From NCBI GenBank assembly GCA_001709035.1, contig LVKA01000016.1, positions 372,001 through 436,000 on the forward strand: DNA of 64,000 bases, in the 5' to 3' direction. Source of the stretch: Candidatus Thiodiazotropha endoloripes (GTDB lineage: Bacteria > Pseudomonadota > Gammaproteobacteria > Chromatiales > Chromatiaceae). Positions within the stretch are counted from its first letter, which is position 1. Each line of letters opens with the position of its first letter. The translations under genes and the position numbers were made by a program. Below are positions 1 through 9,789 of this stretch, piece after piece. Below the pieces are notes generated by a model. That model had not been told where the DNA came from. It did not search any database and saw nothing but the letters and a program-made list of their open reading frames with translations.

Positions 1-136
1 ATCTGTTTGATCACTCGTACAACCCTCTATAACGCTCCCTATTCCTAGTACAGGTTATCGGCTGAAAAGCAGCATAGCTTGAGCACCGCCATGAAACTCA
101 AACTCTGATTGATCGCAGATTATCTTTCAGAAAAGG

Positions 137-164
137 TTGACAGATCCTCCGCAGAAGCTAGAAT
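137..164 (+). promoter_or_regulatory. sigma70 promoter of the tRNA cluster
   Basis: A perfect -35 box TTGACA (137-142) is followed after 16 bp by TAGAAT (159-164). Transcription should begin near 171, about 12 bp before tRNA-Gly. The stretch after the -10 box, ACGCCC, is GC-rich, as in stringently controlled stable-RNA promoters. Nothing else is recognisable in bases 1-136. Confidence 0.75.
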
Positions 165-182
165 ACGCCCTTCCTGAACGCA

Positions 183-258
<76 letters not shown>

Positions 259-268
259 ATTCTAGAAG

Positions 269-293
269 GCCTCGGCACCCCCGAGGCTTTTTT
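269..293 (+). terminator. Rho-independent terminator between tRNA-Gly and tRNA-Cys
   Basis: Stem GCCTCGG (269-275) pairs with CCGAGGC (281-287) around a 5-nt loop and is followed by TTTTTTA. It lies inside the tRNA cluster, so tRNA-Gly is probably transcribed in excess over tRNA-Cys and tRNA-Leu, which depend on readthrough or on a weaker local promoter. Confidence 0.8.
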
Positions 294-343
294 ATGTGCC
301 GATTCGATTCATCAGGAATAGATGATAGAATTCCGATCATAAT

Positions 344-417
344 GGCTGAGTGGCAGAGTGGTTATGCAGCGGCCTGCAAAGCCGTGGACCTCGGTTCGAT
401 TCCGGGCTCAGCCTCCA
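344..417 (+). tRNA. cysT: tRNA-Cys (anticodon GCA)
   Basis: The acceptor arm GGCTGAG pairs with CTCAGCC. The anticodon loop reads CTGCAAA, the T-arm contains GGTTCGATTCC, and CCA is encoded at 415-417. It is the second tRNA of the cluster, 85 bp after tRNA-Gly and on the far side of the terminator. Confidence 0.96.
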
Positions 418-454
418 TCTTTTGATTTAAGATCTGCACAATCAGCGCCAATCT

Positions 455-541
455 GCCCGGGTGGCGAAATTGGTAGACGCAAGAGACTTAAAATCTCTCG
501 ACCTTCGGGTCGTGCCGGTTCGATTCCGGCCCCGGGCACCA
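455..541 (+). tRNA. leuZ: tRNA-Leu (anticodon TAA)
   Basis: This is an 87-nt class II tRNA. The acceptor arm GCCCGGG pairs with CCCGGGC, the anticodon loop is CTTAAAA, the long variable arm is CTCGACCTTCGGGTCG, the T-arm contains GGTTCGATTCC, and CCA is encoded at 539-541. It is the last gene of the cluster. No terminator is visible in the 168 bp before the convergent Hsp20-like gene. Confidence 0.96.
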
Positions 542-709
542 TACAGTCCCCGCACTCAATCATCCCCATCAGCCAGACTCAACACCTGCCTACCGATGTA
601 TCTTGCCTGGCCCAGGAAAATTCTGCGTCGATGAAAGCATTATCCTGGCCTGATTGGCTGCACTGCCAGTGCCGGCACTCTGACCAGGATCAACAGAGTT
701 CAGTAAAAA

Positions 710-1138
710 CTAATACCGGTAGGGCACGGTGATAACGATCACCCCATCCTCCTCGCTTCTACTCATCCCGGATACATCCGCATTACCCGGCAGCCTGAAG
801 CGACGATTCATCGATGAGGAACTGCTGCTAAAGCTGTAACCCCGTTCGTTTCGGTTTTCGACCCGGTGCGCTTCTTGATTCTTCACCACCAGATAGGGCC
901 CTGAGACCTCAACCTGAATGGACTCCGGTGCGTACCCCCGGCTCAGGATACGCAGGTGATAGCCCTGCTCATCCTGATAGCGCTGAAATTTTACCGATTT
1001 TTGTGTATGAAAACTGCTCCCCTGAGTCAGTGGAGCCCTGTGACTGGATCCGGATCTGTAGTCAAATGCTTGTGCATCAACAGGTGTAATCAACCATGCA
1101 GTCAGCAGTAGGCCTATGAGTGGAACTCTCTTATTCAT
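710..1138 (-). CDS. Exported Hsp20/alpha-crystallin-like protein
   Basis: 142 aa. The first 24 residues look like a Sec signal peptide: MNKR, a hydrophobic stretch, then VDAQA before FDY. Residues 55-142 resemble an alpha-crystallin domain. They begin with the strand GYHLRILSRGYAPESIQVEV, which matches the family pattern of a strand followed by IxVxV, and end with a GVIVITVPYRY strand like the usual final sheet strand. The serine run at about 103-109 is unusual. Hsp20 proteins are cytosolic holdases, so an exported one would act in the periplasm (inference). It sits downstream of pgsA on the same strand but 204 bp away, so it probably has its own promoter. The product is a domain-level call. 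Confidence 0.7.
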   Translation of the reverse strand: MNKRVPLIGLLLTAWLITPVDAQAFDYRSGSSHRAPLTQGSSFHTQKSVKFQRYQDEQGYHLRILSRGYAPESIQVEVSGPYLVVKNQEAHRVENRNERGYSFSSSSSSMNRRFRLPGNADVSGMSRSEEDGVIVITVPYRY

Positions 1139-1164
1139 CCGTCACCTCCCGTTTCCCAGTCTTA

Positions 1165-1195
1165 CGCTCTGTTAACAAGAACCCGATTCTACCCG
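1165..1195 (+). repeat. Possible arm of a dispersed intergenic repeat
   Basis: The segment CTCTGTTAACAAGAACCCGA and what follows resembles the arms at 11466, 22339 and 25519 (core GTTAACACGAATCCGATT). No inverted partner is clear here. A separate short palindrome, GAGTATC-CC-GATACTC, lies at 1231-1246. The remaining bases between the Hsp20-like gene and pgsA show nothing I recognise. Confidence 0.35.
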
Positions 1196-1342
1196 TTACA
1201 AGATCAGATCCTGTATACCAACCAGGCCATGAGTATCCCGATACTCAGGCGTGTAAAAATGGCACGGTTCTCAGGCCATGGCCCATCGCTCATCGAGGGC
1301 CGCCTCCAGGCGAAGTCATTTTGTCGCCTCTAACCTATTAGT

Positions 1343-1975
1343 TTAGTCGTTAACCTGTCCTGTAGATCCATCAATCTCAACGTTAGAGATATTACTGCTC
1401 TCCAGGCTGCCACTGACCTGCCGCTTACCCAGCAGGCTCGGCCAGGCCGCTTTGATATAGAGCGCCATCGACCAGAGGGTCAGAATAGCCGCCACATAGA
1501 GCAGCACAAATCCAACCGTGTAGATCGGAATGCCCCACAACGGCTCGCTGAATATCAATAACAGAATCGCCACCATCTGTACCGCAGTTTTGAATTTACC
1601 AATCAGTGATACTGCGACCATGGCCCGCTCACCCAGTTCTGCCATCCACTCACGCAATGCGGAGATGGTGATCTCCCGCCCGATGATAACGGCAGCGGGA
1701 ATGGCGAGCGCTGGCGTCGGCTCGGCCTGCACCAGCAGCAGCAGCGAGACAGCCACCATCAGTTTGTCCGCGACCGGATCAAGGAACGCTCCGAGCGGGG
1801 ATACCTGCCCCCATCGTCTGGCAAGATAACCGTCAAGCCAATCGGTCACTGCCGCTACAGAGAATACAAGCGCACAACTGAGCCTGGCCCACTCAACCGG
1901 CAGATAGAACAGCAACACAAACACAGGAATCAACACAATCCTTAGAAGTGTCAGTATGTTAGGAATGTTCCACAT
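1343..1975 (-). CDS. pgsA: CDP-diacylglycerol-glycerol-3-phosphate 3-phosphatidyltransferase
   Basis: 210 aa integral inner-membrane enzyme that joins CDP-diacylglycerol and glycerol-3-phosphate to phosphatidylglycerophosphate, the committed step of phosphatidylglycerol and cardiolipin synthesis. The CDP-alcohol phosphotransferase signature DGx2ARx8Gx3Dx3D is complete in DGYLARRWGQVSPLGAFLD followed by PVAD, at about residues 48-70. Several hydrophobic helices follow. The length is slightly above the usual 180-190 aa because of a polar C-terminal tail. It lies 17 bp after uvrC on the same strand, the classical uvrC-pgsA pairing. Confidence 0.96.
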   Translation of the reverse strand: MWNIPNILTLLRIVLIPVFVLLFYLPVEWARLSCALVFSVAAVTDWLDGYLARRWGQVSPLGAFLDPVADKLMVAVSLLLLVQAEPTPALAIPAAVIIGREITISALREWMAELGERAMVAVSLIGKFKTAVQMVAILLLIFSEPLWGIPIYTVGFVLLYVAAILTLWSMALYIKAAWPSLLGKRQVSGSLESSNISNVEIDGSTGQVND

Positions 1976-1992
1976 CTCGTTCTCAGTCGTTT

Positions 1993-3813
1993 TTATGTTT
2001 TGTCATGCAAGGCCTGGTAGATCTGTTCCGCCAATCCTTTGCTGATTCCTTCCACCCGGGCCAGATCCTCTACGCCCGCCCTGGAGAGTGCCTGTAATCC
2101 ACCGAATTGCTTCATCAAACGTTGTCGACGTTTGGCGCCAATACCCGGAATATCCTCAAGCACAGAACGATTACGGCTTTTTTGCCTGCGCTGACGATGC
2201 GCTGTAATGGCGAATCGATGTGCCTCATCCCGTATCTGCTGGATGAGATGGAGCGCCGGTGAATCTGCTGGCAGTATAATCGGTGACTTTCGCCCCAACA
2301 AGAACAGCTGCTCCATACCGGCTTTTCGATCAGCCCCTTTCGCCACGCCGACCAGAATCAGGCCAGACACCCCTAAACCCTGTAAGCAGTCGTTGACCGA
2401 AGCCAGCTGCCCCCTGCCCCCATCGACAAACAGCAGATCCGGTAAGGGCACCTCACCCTTCTTCACTCTGCGATAGCGGCGCTCCAGTACCTGCCCCATC
2501 GCGGCATAATCGTCGCCCGGCGTGATGTCCTCGATATTGAAACGTCGGTAATCCGACTTCAGCGGTCCCTCCTGGTTGAAGACCACACAGGAACCCACGG
2601 TCAGCTCGCCCCGGGTATGACTGATATCAAAACACTCCATGCGCTCCGGAATCGCCGCCAGATCCAGGGCCTGCTGAAGTGACTGAAGCCTCTGGTCCAT
2701 GTTCGATTGGGCATTGATACGGCTCTGCAGGGCCAGCTTGGCATTGCCCGCCGCCATCTTCAACCATCTGGCCCGCTCACCGCGCACCTTGGTGCCGATA
2801 CGAATCCGCCGTTTGGCCTGCTCACTGAAGACGGCCTCCAGCAGCGCCTGCTCTTCCAACTCAGTATTGATGATGATCTCGTTGGGCAGTGGCTTATCCA
2901 GGTAGTACTGGGTTATGAAAGCACGCAAGACACTCTCCTCCGAGTCCCCTTGTGGCACTGTGGGATAGAAGGATTTGTTTCCCAGATTACGCCCTGATCG
3001 AATGTAAAATACCTGAATGCAGGCACTGTTGCCCCGTTTTGCGATCGCCACGATATCCAGATCACCCGACTCGCCACTCACATACTGACGCTCCTGGATA
3101 CGCTGCAGACTTTTGATCTGGTCCCGGTAGCGGGCCGCCAGCTCAAATTCCAGCTTTTGCGAGGCCGATTCCATCTGTTTCACCAGCTCATCCACAACCA
3201 GGTTGGTCTTACCCTCCAGAAACATAACCGCGTGTTCCACATCCCGCGCATAAGCCTGCTCGCTGACCAGACCGACACAGGGACCACTGCAGCGTTTTAT
3301 CTGATACTGCAAACAGGCACGGGAGCGGTTACGGTAGAAACTCTCCTCACATTGCCTCACCGGAAACAGTTTCTGCAGCAACTGAAGGGTTTCACGGGTT
3401 GAACCGGCGCTGGGATAGGGACCGAAATAACGCCCTTTGCCCGTGCGGGCTCCGCGCCTGAATGAGAGGGCTGGATAGTCCTGATCCGAAGAGAGGTGGA
3501 TATAGGGGTAGCTTTTATCATCCCTCAGCAGAATATTGTATTTCGGCTTCAGCGATTTGATCAGCTGATTCTCAAGAATCAGCGCCTCTGCCTCGGTATG
3601 GGTAACAATGATCTCAATCTCAATAATCTGCGAGACCATGATCTGGATACGCCGGTTCAGGCTCCGGGTAAAATAGCTGGACACCCGTTTCTTGAGGTTC
3701 TTCGCCTTACCCACATAGAGGACCTTCTCCTGTTTCCCGATCATCCGATAGACCCCCGGCCTGGAGGTCAGGGTGTTGAGAAATTTAGCATGATCGAATT
3801 GCTGCTGAGCCAT
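1993..3813 (-). CDS. uvrC: Excinuclease ABC subunit C
   Basis: 606 aa, normal length for UvrC, which makes both incisions around a lesion after UvrAB loading. The N-terminal GIY-YIG nuclease is visible as GVYRM and LYVGKAKNLKKR (about 20-45). A Cys cluster lies near 155-180 (CEESFYRNRSRACLQYQIKRC). A UVR motif follows near 205-235, then the RNase H-like nuclease with DISH and VDGG motifs, and a C-terminal helix-hairpin-helix pair containing LEDIPGIGAKRRQRL. It is transcribed with pgsA. The 61-codon open frame following the glycosylase gene upstream overlaps its first codons. Confidence 0.97.
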   Translation of the reverse strand: MAQQQFDHAKFLNTLTSRPGVYRMIGKQEKVLYVGKAKNLKKRVSSYFTRSLNRRIQIMVSQIIEIEIIVTHTEAEALILENQLIKSLKPKYNILLRDDKSYPYIHLSSDQDYPALSFRRGARTGKGRYFGPYPSAGSTRETLQLLQKLFPVRQCEESFYRNRSRACLQYQIKRCSGPCVGLVSEQAYARDVEHAVMFLEGKTNLVVDELVKQMESASQKLEFELAARYRDQIKSLQRIQERQYVSGESGDLDIVAIAKRGNSACIQVFYIRSGRNLGNKSFYPTVPQGDSEESVLRAFITQYYLDKPLPNEIIINTELEEQALLEAVFSEQAKRRIRIGTKVRGERARWLKMAAGNAKLALQSRINAQSNMDQRLQSLQQALDLAAIPERMECFDISHTRGELTVGSCVVFNQEGPLKSDYRRFNIEDITPGDDYAAMGQVLERRYRRVKKGEVPLPDLLFVDGGRGQLASVNDCLQGLGVSGLILVGVAKGADRKAGMEQLFLLGRKSPIILPADSPALHLIQQIRDEAHRFAITAHRQRRQKSRNRSVLEDIPGIGAKRRQRLMKQFGGLQALSRAGVEDLARVEGISKGLAEQIYQALHDKT

Positions 3814-3970
3814 ATGAGGTCAATACTGAGTCGTTTGTTGAAACATCCAGTCGGGCCGGTTCCCAGGGCCATTCTTTAGCATGAATCGAGATACGGTGAG
3901 AGACCCGCTCCTCCACCACTTTCCAGCGGGCAGGGATTCCCTGAAGTGTGCTGCAAACCCACTCTTCGAG
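3785..3970 (-). other. 61-codon open frame continuing past the UDG stop
   Basis: Directly after the TAG of the uracil-DNA glycosylase, the same frame stays open for 61 codons and ends with TAA inside the first codons of uvrC. Its translation is coding-like, with W and charged residues, for example IPARWKVVEERVSHRISIHA followed by KEWPWEPARLDVS. There is no ATG and no clear Shine-Dalgarno; a GTG pair lies at codons 18-19. It may be a former C-terminal extension cut off by a nonsense codon, a short separate gene, or chance. I do not recognise the sequence. Confidence 0.25.
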
Positions 3971-4600
3971 CTATTTTAGAAGCTCTCCCGCCCGTTGAAA
4001 AATCTGCTGAAACATCGCTGCTGTCAGACGTCGTGTCTGAGTGTTGTAGCGACTGCAATGGTAGGAGTCGATGAGGTTTAGCTGATCACTGATCTGATGC
4101 TCCATTGCATGGGCGAATGGATAATCTTTTTGTCTCAACTGCAGTGCTTTGATCACCGCTTTATGAGCAATCGAACCCAGGGCGATCACCACGCTCTCAG
4201 ATGGCATCGCTGACAGTTCCTGGACAAGAAAGTCATTACACTGATTGACTTCTGCCCCCAAAGGCTTGTTCTGCGGTGGTAAACATTTGACTGCATTGGT
4301 GATGCGGCAGTTATAGAGCTCAAGTCCATCCCGACGGCTTGTCGATTCAGGCTGATTGGAAAACCCATAGTCGTAGAGTGTCTGATAGAGCAGCAATCCG
4401 GCATGGTCACCGGTAAACGGTCTGCCTGTCGCATTGGCGCCATGCATGCCCGGCGCCAGACCGACAATCAGCAGTTTGGCTTGAGCATCGCCAAATGGCG
4501 CAACAGGCGCCGCATGATAGTCAGGATAATCCTGAGCCACCTGATCGAGGAACTCTGCCAACCTGGGACAGCGACGGCATTTGGCAGTAAATCTCTTCAA
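3971..4600 (-). CDS. Family 5 (UDGb-type) uracil-DNA glycosylase
   Basis: 209 aa. It should remove uracil and related deaminated bases from DNA as the first step of base excision repair. Motif A reads GLAPGMHGANATGRPFTGD, the UDGb form without the catalytic Asp of family 1. The later motif is SYHCSRYNTQTRRLT, which has the family His and the NTxTxRLT tail. CRRC (C8, C11) with later Cys in NAVKC and NQCND fits the [4Fe-4S] cluster. The start is TTG, forced because the first cluster Cys is residue 8 and no ATG lies upstream. It sits between uvrY and uvrC, which are usually adjacent, making a small repair cluster. Confidence 0.88.
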   Translation of the reverse strand: MKRFTAKCRRCPRLAEFLDQVAQDYPDYHAAPVAPFGDAQAKLLIVGLAPGMHGANATGRPFTGDHAGLLLYQTLYDYGFSNQPESTSRRDGLELYNCRITNAVKCLPPQNKPLGAEVNQCNDFLVQELSAMPSESVVIALGSIAHKAVIKALQLRQKDYPFAHAMEHQISDQLNLIDSYHCSRYNTQTRRLTAAMFQQIFQRAGELLK

Positions 4601-4636
4601 AACTAATCAACCTCATCATGATTTCTGTAACGGTCA

Positions 4637-4671
4637 GAGCCAACCCGATCCGCCGGATCAGGGCATGGCTC
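4637..4671. other. Strong hairpin between uvrY and the UDG gene
   Basis: GAGCCA, CCC and GATCCG pair with CGGATC, GGG and TGGCTC in one long interrupted stem. No T-run follows on either side, so it is not a standard terminator. It lies in the 122-bp spacer and could tune readthrough or mRNA stability between the regulator and the repair genes (inference). Confidence 0.45.
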
Positions 4672-4722
4672 GCTGCATGATACAGAATCTGTGTCGAGGG
4701 TGACCAGGGCTAGGGTCTGTTA

Positions 4723-5364
4723 CTAATCGCTGTCTATCAAAATACCATGGCGGTAGGCGAGTCGTGTCAACTCAACATCGTTCTTGATATCGAGTTTTTC
4801 ATAGATTCGCTGACGATAAGTACTGACTGTTTTAGGACTCAGGGAGAGGATATCGGAGATCTCCTGATTCTTCTGTCCTTCCAGGATCTGCAGCAAGACT
4901 TGTGTCTCTCTCGAAGAGAGTGCTTTGAATGGGTTGTCAGCGTGTCCCTGCCACTCGGTCAGGGTATGTTTTCTGGCAACATCGGAAGCAATATAGTGGT
5001 GCCCATTGTATACCGCGCGAATCGCCCGGATCATCTCATCCGCTGGACAGCCTTTGGTGAGAAAGCCCATGGCACCGACCTCATGAAGTCTCGATGGGAA
5101 CGGGTCGTCATCGAGCACAGTCAATGCAATCACCTTCAAATCCGGTTTTACACGAAGAACTCTGCGGGTTGCTTCAATGCCCCCCATGCCAGGCATGTTG
5201 ACATCCATCAGCACCACATCCGGTGAGTTTTTTCTCACCAGCTCAATAGCTTCTTCACCTGTCGAGGCTTCCCCGGCAACTTCTATCTCATCCGCCTTGT
5301 CGAGAATCCCCTTAACTCCGGTCCTGATCAATTCGTGATCATCAACCAGTAATACTTTTATCAT
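4723..5364 (-). CDS. uvrY: GacA/UvrY-type response regulator
   Basis: 213 aa, NarL/LuxR-type regulator. The receiver domain has the acidic pair D8-D9, phosphorylation site D54 in VVLMDVNMPG, T/S near 82 and K near 104. The C-terminal helix-turn-helix contains LSSRETQVLLQILEGQKNQE and SPKTVSTYRQRIYEKLD. In gammaproteobacteria the orthologue is phosphorylated by BarA/GacS and switches on the CsrA-titrating small RNAs. Neither the kinase nor the RNAs are in this window. The uvrY to uvrC to pgsA order supports the gene name. Confidence 0.93.
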   Translation of the reverse strand: MIKVLLVDDHELIRTGVKGILDKADEIEVAGEASTGEEAIELVRKNSPDVVLMDVNMPGMGGIEATRRVLRVKPDLKVIALTVLDDDPFPSRLHEVGAMGFLTKGCPADEMIRAIRAVYNGHHYIASDVARKHTLTEWQGHADNPFKALSSRETQVLLQILEGQKNQEISDILSLSPKTVSTYRQRIYEKLDIKNDVELTRLAYRHGILIDSD

Positions 5365-5554
5365 TTTTGCATCTCTGCAGATCCCTCTTACCCTTATAAA
5401 TTAGGTATATAGATATCTATTGAAAATTTATCCTTAAATCCACGCTCAAACTGACTTATGTGGGCTAATTTACCCCAAATAAGTGGTAACGGCGAGTACT
5501 ATAGGTTGTAAAATTCAGTCCTTTAAGCCCTGCTGAACCTGGCAGCAGCGGTAC

Positions 5555-6046
5555 TTAACCGACCTGGGACATCGGAAATTCGGCAGCCAGATTACGGCTG
5601 TTAACAAGAAAGGAATGACCTTGCTCTACGCAGTATCTAAGCCATTTTGAGAGAAACAGATTGATTTTCCAGCGCTGCTCCAGGGTTGGATTCATTCCCC
5701 AACGATCGAGCGGCAAGCTGGACTGACGCAAATCGATCACATCCACCTGCCTCGAATCATGGTAGACCCTCAGCATGGCATCAGGATCGGGATAATCCCC
5801 CACAACATGGGTGAAGTAGTAGGTCAGGTGTACCAGTGTTGTGTAGGGGGTCTGTTCGATTACATCAAGGTAGAGATCCATCGACCCGCCCAATCTTGAT
5901 CGATACTCCCCGGTCAAAGATTGAAGATCGGGCGCCATTCGCATCAGCAATCCATAGCTCTCTTCGCTGAGATCCAGTACACGACCCATCGTTGGCTGCT
6001 GGGAAAGCAGCTTTTTCATACTCCATGGGTAGTTTGTAGATCTCAT
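5555..6046 (-). CDS. DUF1249 family protein (YqiB-like)
   Basis: About 163 aa, function unknown. Conserved family features are MLRVYHDSRQVDV near two thirds of the length and WKINLFLSKWLRYCVEQGH near the end, closely parallel to E. coli YqiB. No signal peptide or membrane segment is present, so it is probably cytosolic. The reading frame is open to a TTG at 6067. I place the start at the first ATG (6046), but an ATG at 6019 with GGAG just upstream is also possible. It lies 91 bp downstream of the thioredoxin gene on the same strand. Confidence 0.8.
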   Translation of the reverse strand: MRSTNYPWSMKKLLSQQPTMGRVLDLSEESYGLLMRMAPDLQSLTGEYRSRLGGSMDLYLDVIEQTPYTTLVHLTYYFTHVVGDYPDPDAMLRVYHDSRQVDVIDLRQSSLPLDRWGMNPTLEQRWKINLFLSKWLRYCVEQGHSFLVNSRNLAAEFPMSQVG

Positions 6047-6137
6047 GTCGTCTGCTCGGTAACTCAAGTCCGCTGCGTCACAGCAGACTTGAATCGCTCC
6101 GTTTAACGCTCAGTCTGGGTCTGCAGCCGACGCTTGA

Positions 6138-6515
6138 TTAAGCGTTTTGACCATCCTGTTGCTCAGCCTCAATTTGTGCTCTTACTTCATTCATATCCAG
6201 TTCACCGGCTTTACCGAGCAATTCACGGAACGCAGATTCAGGGAGCGCTCCTGGCTGAGAGAAAATAATGATATTTTCACGGAAGATCATCAGAGTTGGA
6301 ATGGACCGCACCTGAAAATGCATGGCGAGTTCCTGCTCATCTTCGGTATTCACTTTTCCGAATACGACATTGGGATGGTCTTCAGAGACGCTCTCATAGG
6401 TCGGAGCGAAGGAACGGCATGGACCACACCAAGGCGCCCAAAAGTCAATGATTACGAAATCATTTTCGGTTACGGTCGACTCAAAATTCTCTTTAGTTAA
6501 TTCTACAACAGCCAC
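6138..6515 (-). CDS. Thioredoxin-family protein
   Basis: 125 aa cytosolic thioredoxin fold with active site WAPWCGPCR (C31, C34) and the cis-Pro loop RSIPTLMIF. The protein has about 15 extra C-terminal residues beyond the canonical 108 (QIEAEQQDGQNA), rich in Q and E. It should reduce protein disulfides with thioredoxin reductase. It is separated from adk upstream by a terminator, so it has its own promoter. It is not clearly TrxA or TrxC. Confidence 0.9.
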   Translation of the reverse strand: MAVVELTKENFESTVTENDFVIIDFWAPWCGPCRSFAPTYESVSEDHPNVVFGKVNTEDEQELAMHFQVRSIPTLMIFRENIIIFSQPGALPESAFRELLGKAGELDMNEVRAQIEAEQQDGQNA

Positions 6516-6608
6516 GTGGTAGCCCCTTACTGGAAGTTAAGTTATGGCAGATAGTATCAGAATAGAAGGTGGAATGCCTGCCGGATTACCTATCCCCTGA
6601 ACTGCTTT

Positions 6609-6645
6609 TCAAAACAAAGAGGGGCCGCGACAATTGTGCGGCCCC
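6609..6645 (-). terminator. Terminator after adk
   Basis: On the minus strand, stem GGGGCCGC pairs with GCGGCCCC (6638-6645 with 6621-6628) around a 9-nt loop and is followed by a T-rich stretch (TCTTTGTTTTG). It lies about 25 bp after the adk stop. Confidence 0.8.
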
Positions 6646-6671
6646 CCGAGCTTTTTCAATCCGATTTTTGT

Positions 6672-7722
<1,051 letters not shown>

Positions 7723-9630
7723 TTATTGTCCGGCCAGTTTCAGCATCAGGCTGTTCAGACGCCGCACAAATGCGGCAGGATCATCCAGTTGACCACCTTC
7801 AGCCAGCTGTGCCTGATCAAACAGCACTTTACTCAAATCACCGAACCGCTCTTCATCAGACTCATTTTCAAGTTGCACTACAAGTGGGTGAGTCGCGTTT
7901 ACCTCCATAATCGGCTTGGTCTGTGGTGCATCCTGTCCGACCGATTTAAGCACCCGCGCCAGATTGGCACTCATGTCATGCTCCTCAACAACCAGACAGG
8001 CCGGAGAATCGGTCAAGCGTTGACTCACTCTGATCTCTTTGACGGACTCCTGCAGTACCTGCTGCATTCTTTCAAGCAGCGCCTTATGCTCTTCCGCCTG
8101 CTTCTCCTGACTCTCCTGCTCTTCCTTGTCATCCAGCTCACCGAGGTCGAGTTCACCTTTGGCAACAGAATGCAGGGGCTTACCATCAAACTCTGTCAGG
8201 CTGGTAACCAGCCACTCATCCACCCGGTCTGAGAGCAGCAATACTTCAATACCCTTTTTCTTCAGCACTTCAAGATGCGGACTGAAACGGGCAGCGGCCG
8301 CTGAATCAGCGGTGATATAGTAGATCTTATCCTGTCCCTCACGCATTCTGGAGACATAGTCGGCCAGCGAGACGGTCTGCTCATCCTGCTCGTTATGGGT
8401 AGAGGCGAATCGCAGCAGCGCAGAGATTTTCTCCTTGTTGGCATAATCTTCTGCCGGTCCCTCTTTCAACACCTTGCCGAATTGATCCCAGAACTCCTGG
8501 TACTTTTCCTTGTCGTTCTCCGCAAGCTTTTCCAGAGCTCCGAGCACCCGCTTCACATTGGCCTGGCGAATGGTGTCGATTTTCCGGTTGTGCTGCAGGA
8601 TCTCCCGGGAGACGTTGAGTGGCAAATCATCGGAGTCCACCACCCCTCTGACGAATCGCATATAGCGAGGCATCAGTTTTTCAGCCTCATCCATGATGAA
8701 TACCCGTCTGACGAAGAGCTTCACACCGTGCTTCTGATCCCTGTCCCACAGGTCGAATGGGGCACGGGAAGGTACATACAGCAGGGCTGTGTATTCATTG
8801 TTGCCTTCAACCCGGTTATGGACATGGAGTAGCGGATCCTCAAAGTCATGGGAGACATGCTTGTAGAACTCGTTGTACTCCTCATCACTGATCTCGCTGC
8901 GGCTACGCATCCACAGGGCGGTTCCTGTATTCACCCGTTCGAATTCTGCACTCTCAGGCTTCTCCTCATCCTCTCCATAGAACTCCTTTTCCATCTCCAC
9001 CGGCATGGTGATGTGATCGGAAAATTTGGAGATGATATTGCGCAGCCTGAAGCCTTCCAGGAACTCGCTTTCGTCTTCCCGCAAATGGAGAATGACATCT
9101 GTTCCACGGGACGGCTTGTCGATGTTTTCAATGGAATAGGAGCCCTGACCCTCCGATACCCATTGAACGCCGTGTTCATGTCCAAGACCGGCTCTGCGGG
9201 TCTTCAGAGTCACTTTGTCAGCAACGATAAACGCCGAGTAGAAACCCACACCGAACTGCCCGATCAACTCACTGTCTTTGGCCTGATCACCGGACATGGC
9301 CTCAAAAAACTTGCGCGTGCCGGAGCTGGCGATGGTACCGATGGTTTCGGTCACATCCTGACGACTCATACCGATACCATTATCGGAAATGGTCAAAGTA
9401 CCGGCATCCTTGTCAAAAGTGACCCGAACCTTAAGCTCCGGGTCTTCCTCGAAAAGCGCCTCATCGGTGAGCGCTTCAAATCTCAGCTTTTCTGCGGCAT
9501 CCGAGGCATTCGAAATCAGCTCCCGCAGAAATATCTCTTTGTTACTGTAGAGGGATCGAATAACGAGATTCAGTACCTGGCTGACTTCTGCCTGAAAATC
9601 CAGGGTTTCTTTTTGGGATTCAACGGTCAT
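7723..9630 (-). CDS. htpG: Molecular chaperone HtpG (Hsp90)
   Basis: 635 aa, normal for bacterial Hsp90. The N-terminal GHKL ATPase has [14 protein letters not shown], the ATP-lid motif DNGIGM, and [11 protein letters not shown]. The middle domain has VRRVFIMD and [10 protein letters not shown]. The C-terminal dimerisation domain ends near LMLKLAGQ. It is an ATP-dependent cytosolic chaperone. I searched for a sigma32 promoter upstream and did not find a convincing one. Confidence 0.98.
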   Translation of the reverse strand: MTVESQKETLDFQAEVSQVLNLVIRSLYSNKEIFLRELISNASDAAEKLRFEALTDEALFEEDPELKVRVTFDKDAGTLTISDNGIGMSRQDVTETIGTIASSGTRKFFEAMSGDQAKDSELIGQFGVGFYSAFIVADKVTLKTRRAGLGHEHGVQWVSEGQGSYSIENIDKPSRGTDVILHLREDESEFLEGFRLRNIISKFSDHITMPVEMEKEFYGEDEEKPESAEFERVNTGTALWMRSRSEISDEEYNEFYKHVSHDFEDPLLHVHNRVEGNNEYTALLYVPSRAPFDLWDRDQKHGVKLFVRRVFIMDEAEKLMPRYMRFVRGVVDSDDLPLNVSREILQHNRKIDTIRQANVKRVLGALEKLAENDKEKYQEFWDQFGKVLKEGPAEDYANKEKISALLRFASTHNEQDEQTVSLADYVSRMREGQDKIYYITADSAAAARFSPHLEVLKKKGIEVLLLSDRVDEWLVTSLTEFDGKPLHSVAKGELDLGELDDKEEQESQEKQAEEHKALLERMQQVLQESVKEIRVSQRLTDSPACLVVEEHDMSANLARVLKSVGQDAPQTKPIMEVNATHPLVVQLENESDEERFGDLSKVLFDQAQLAEGGQLDDPAAFVRRLNSLMLKLAGQ

Positions 9631-9789
9631 ATTGGAGAACGGCCTCTGTTATCAAGGTAGATACAAGAATTCCTGGAAAGCGGTCTGACTCGCAACGGGC
9701 GTTACCACCCTGCACCACTTCCAGGATTACAAAGTGGTCAGATAGTTGGGATCGTTGGCCTGTTTTTCAAGGCCGGATGTTCATTAGAT

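Noticed and set aside
4690-4722. AGGGTCTGTTACTAATC as a further arm of the dispersed repeat
   Set aside because: It matches only at GTTA and AATC, has no inverted partner and is too short to separate from chance.
9631-9789. Heat-shock sigma32 promoter before htpG
   Set aside because: No CTTGAA and CCCCAT pair at a valid distance could be found upstream of 9630.
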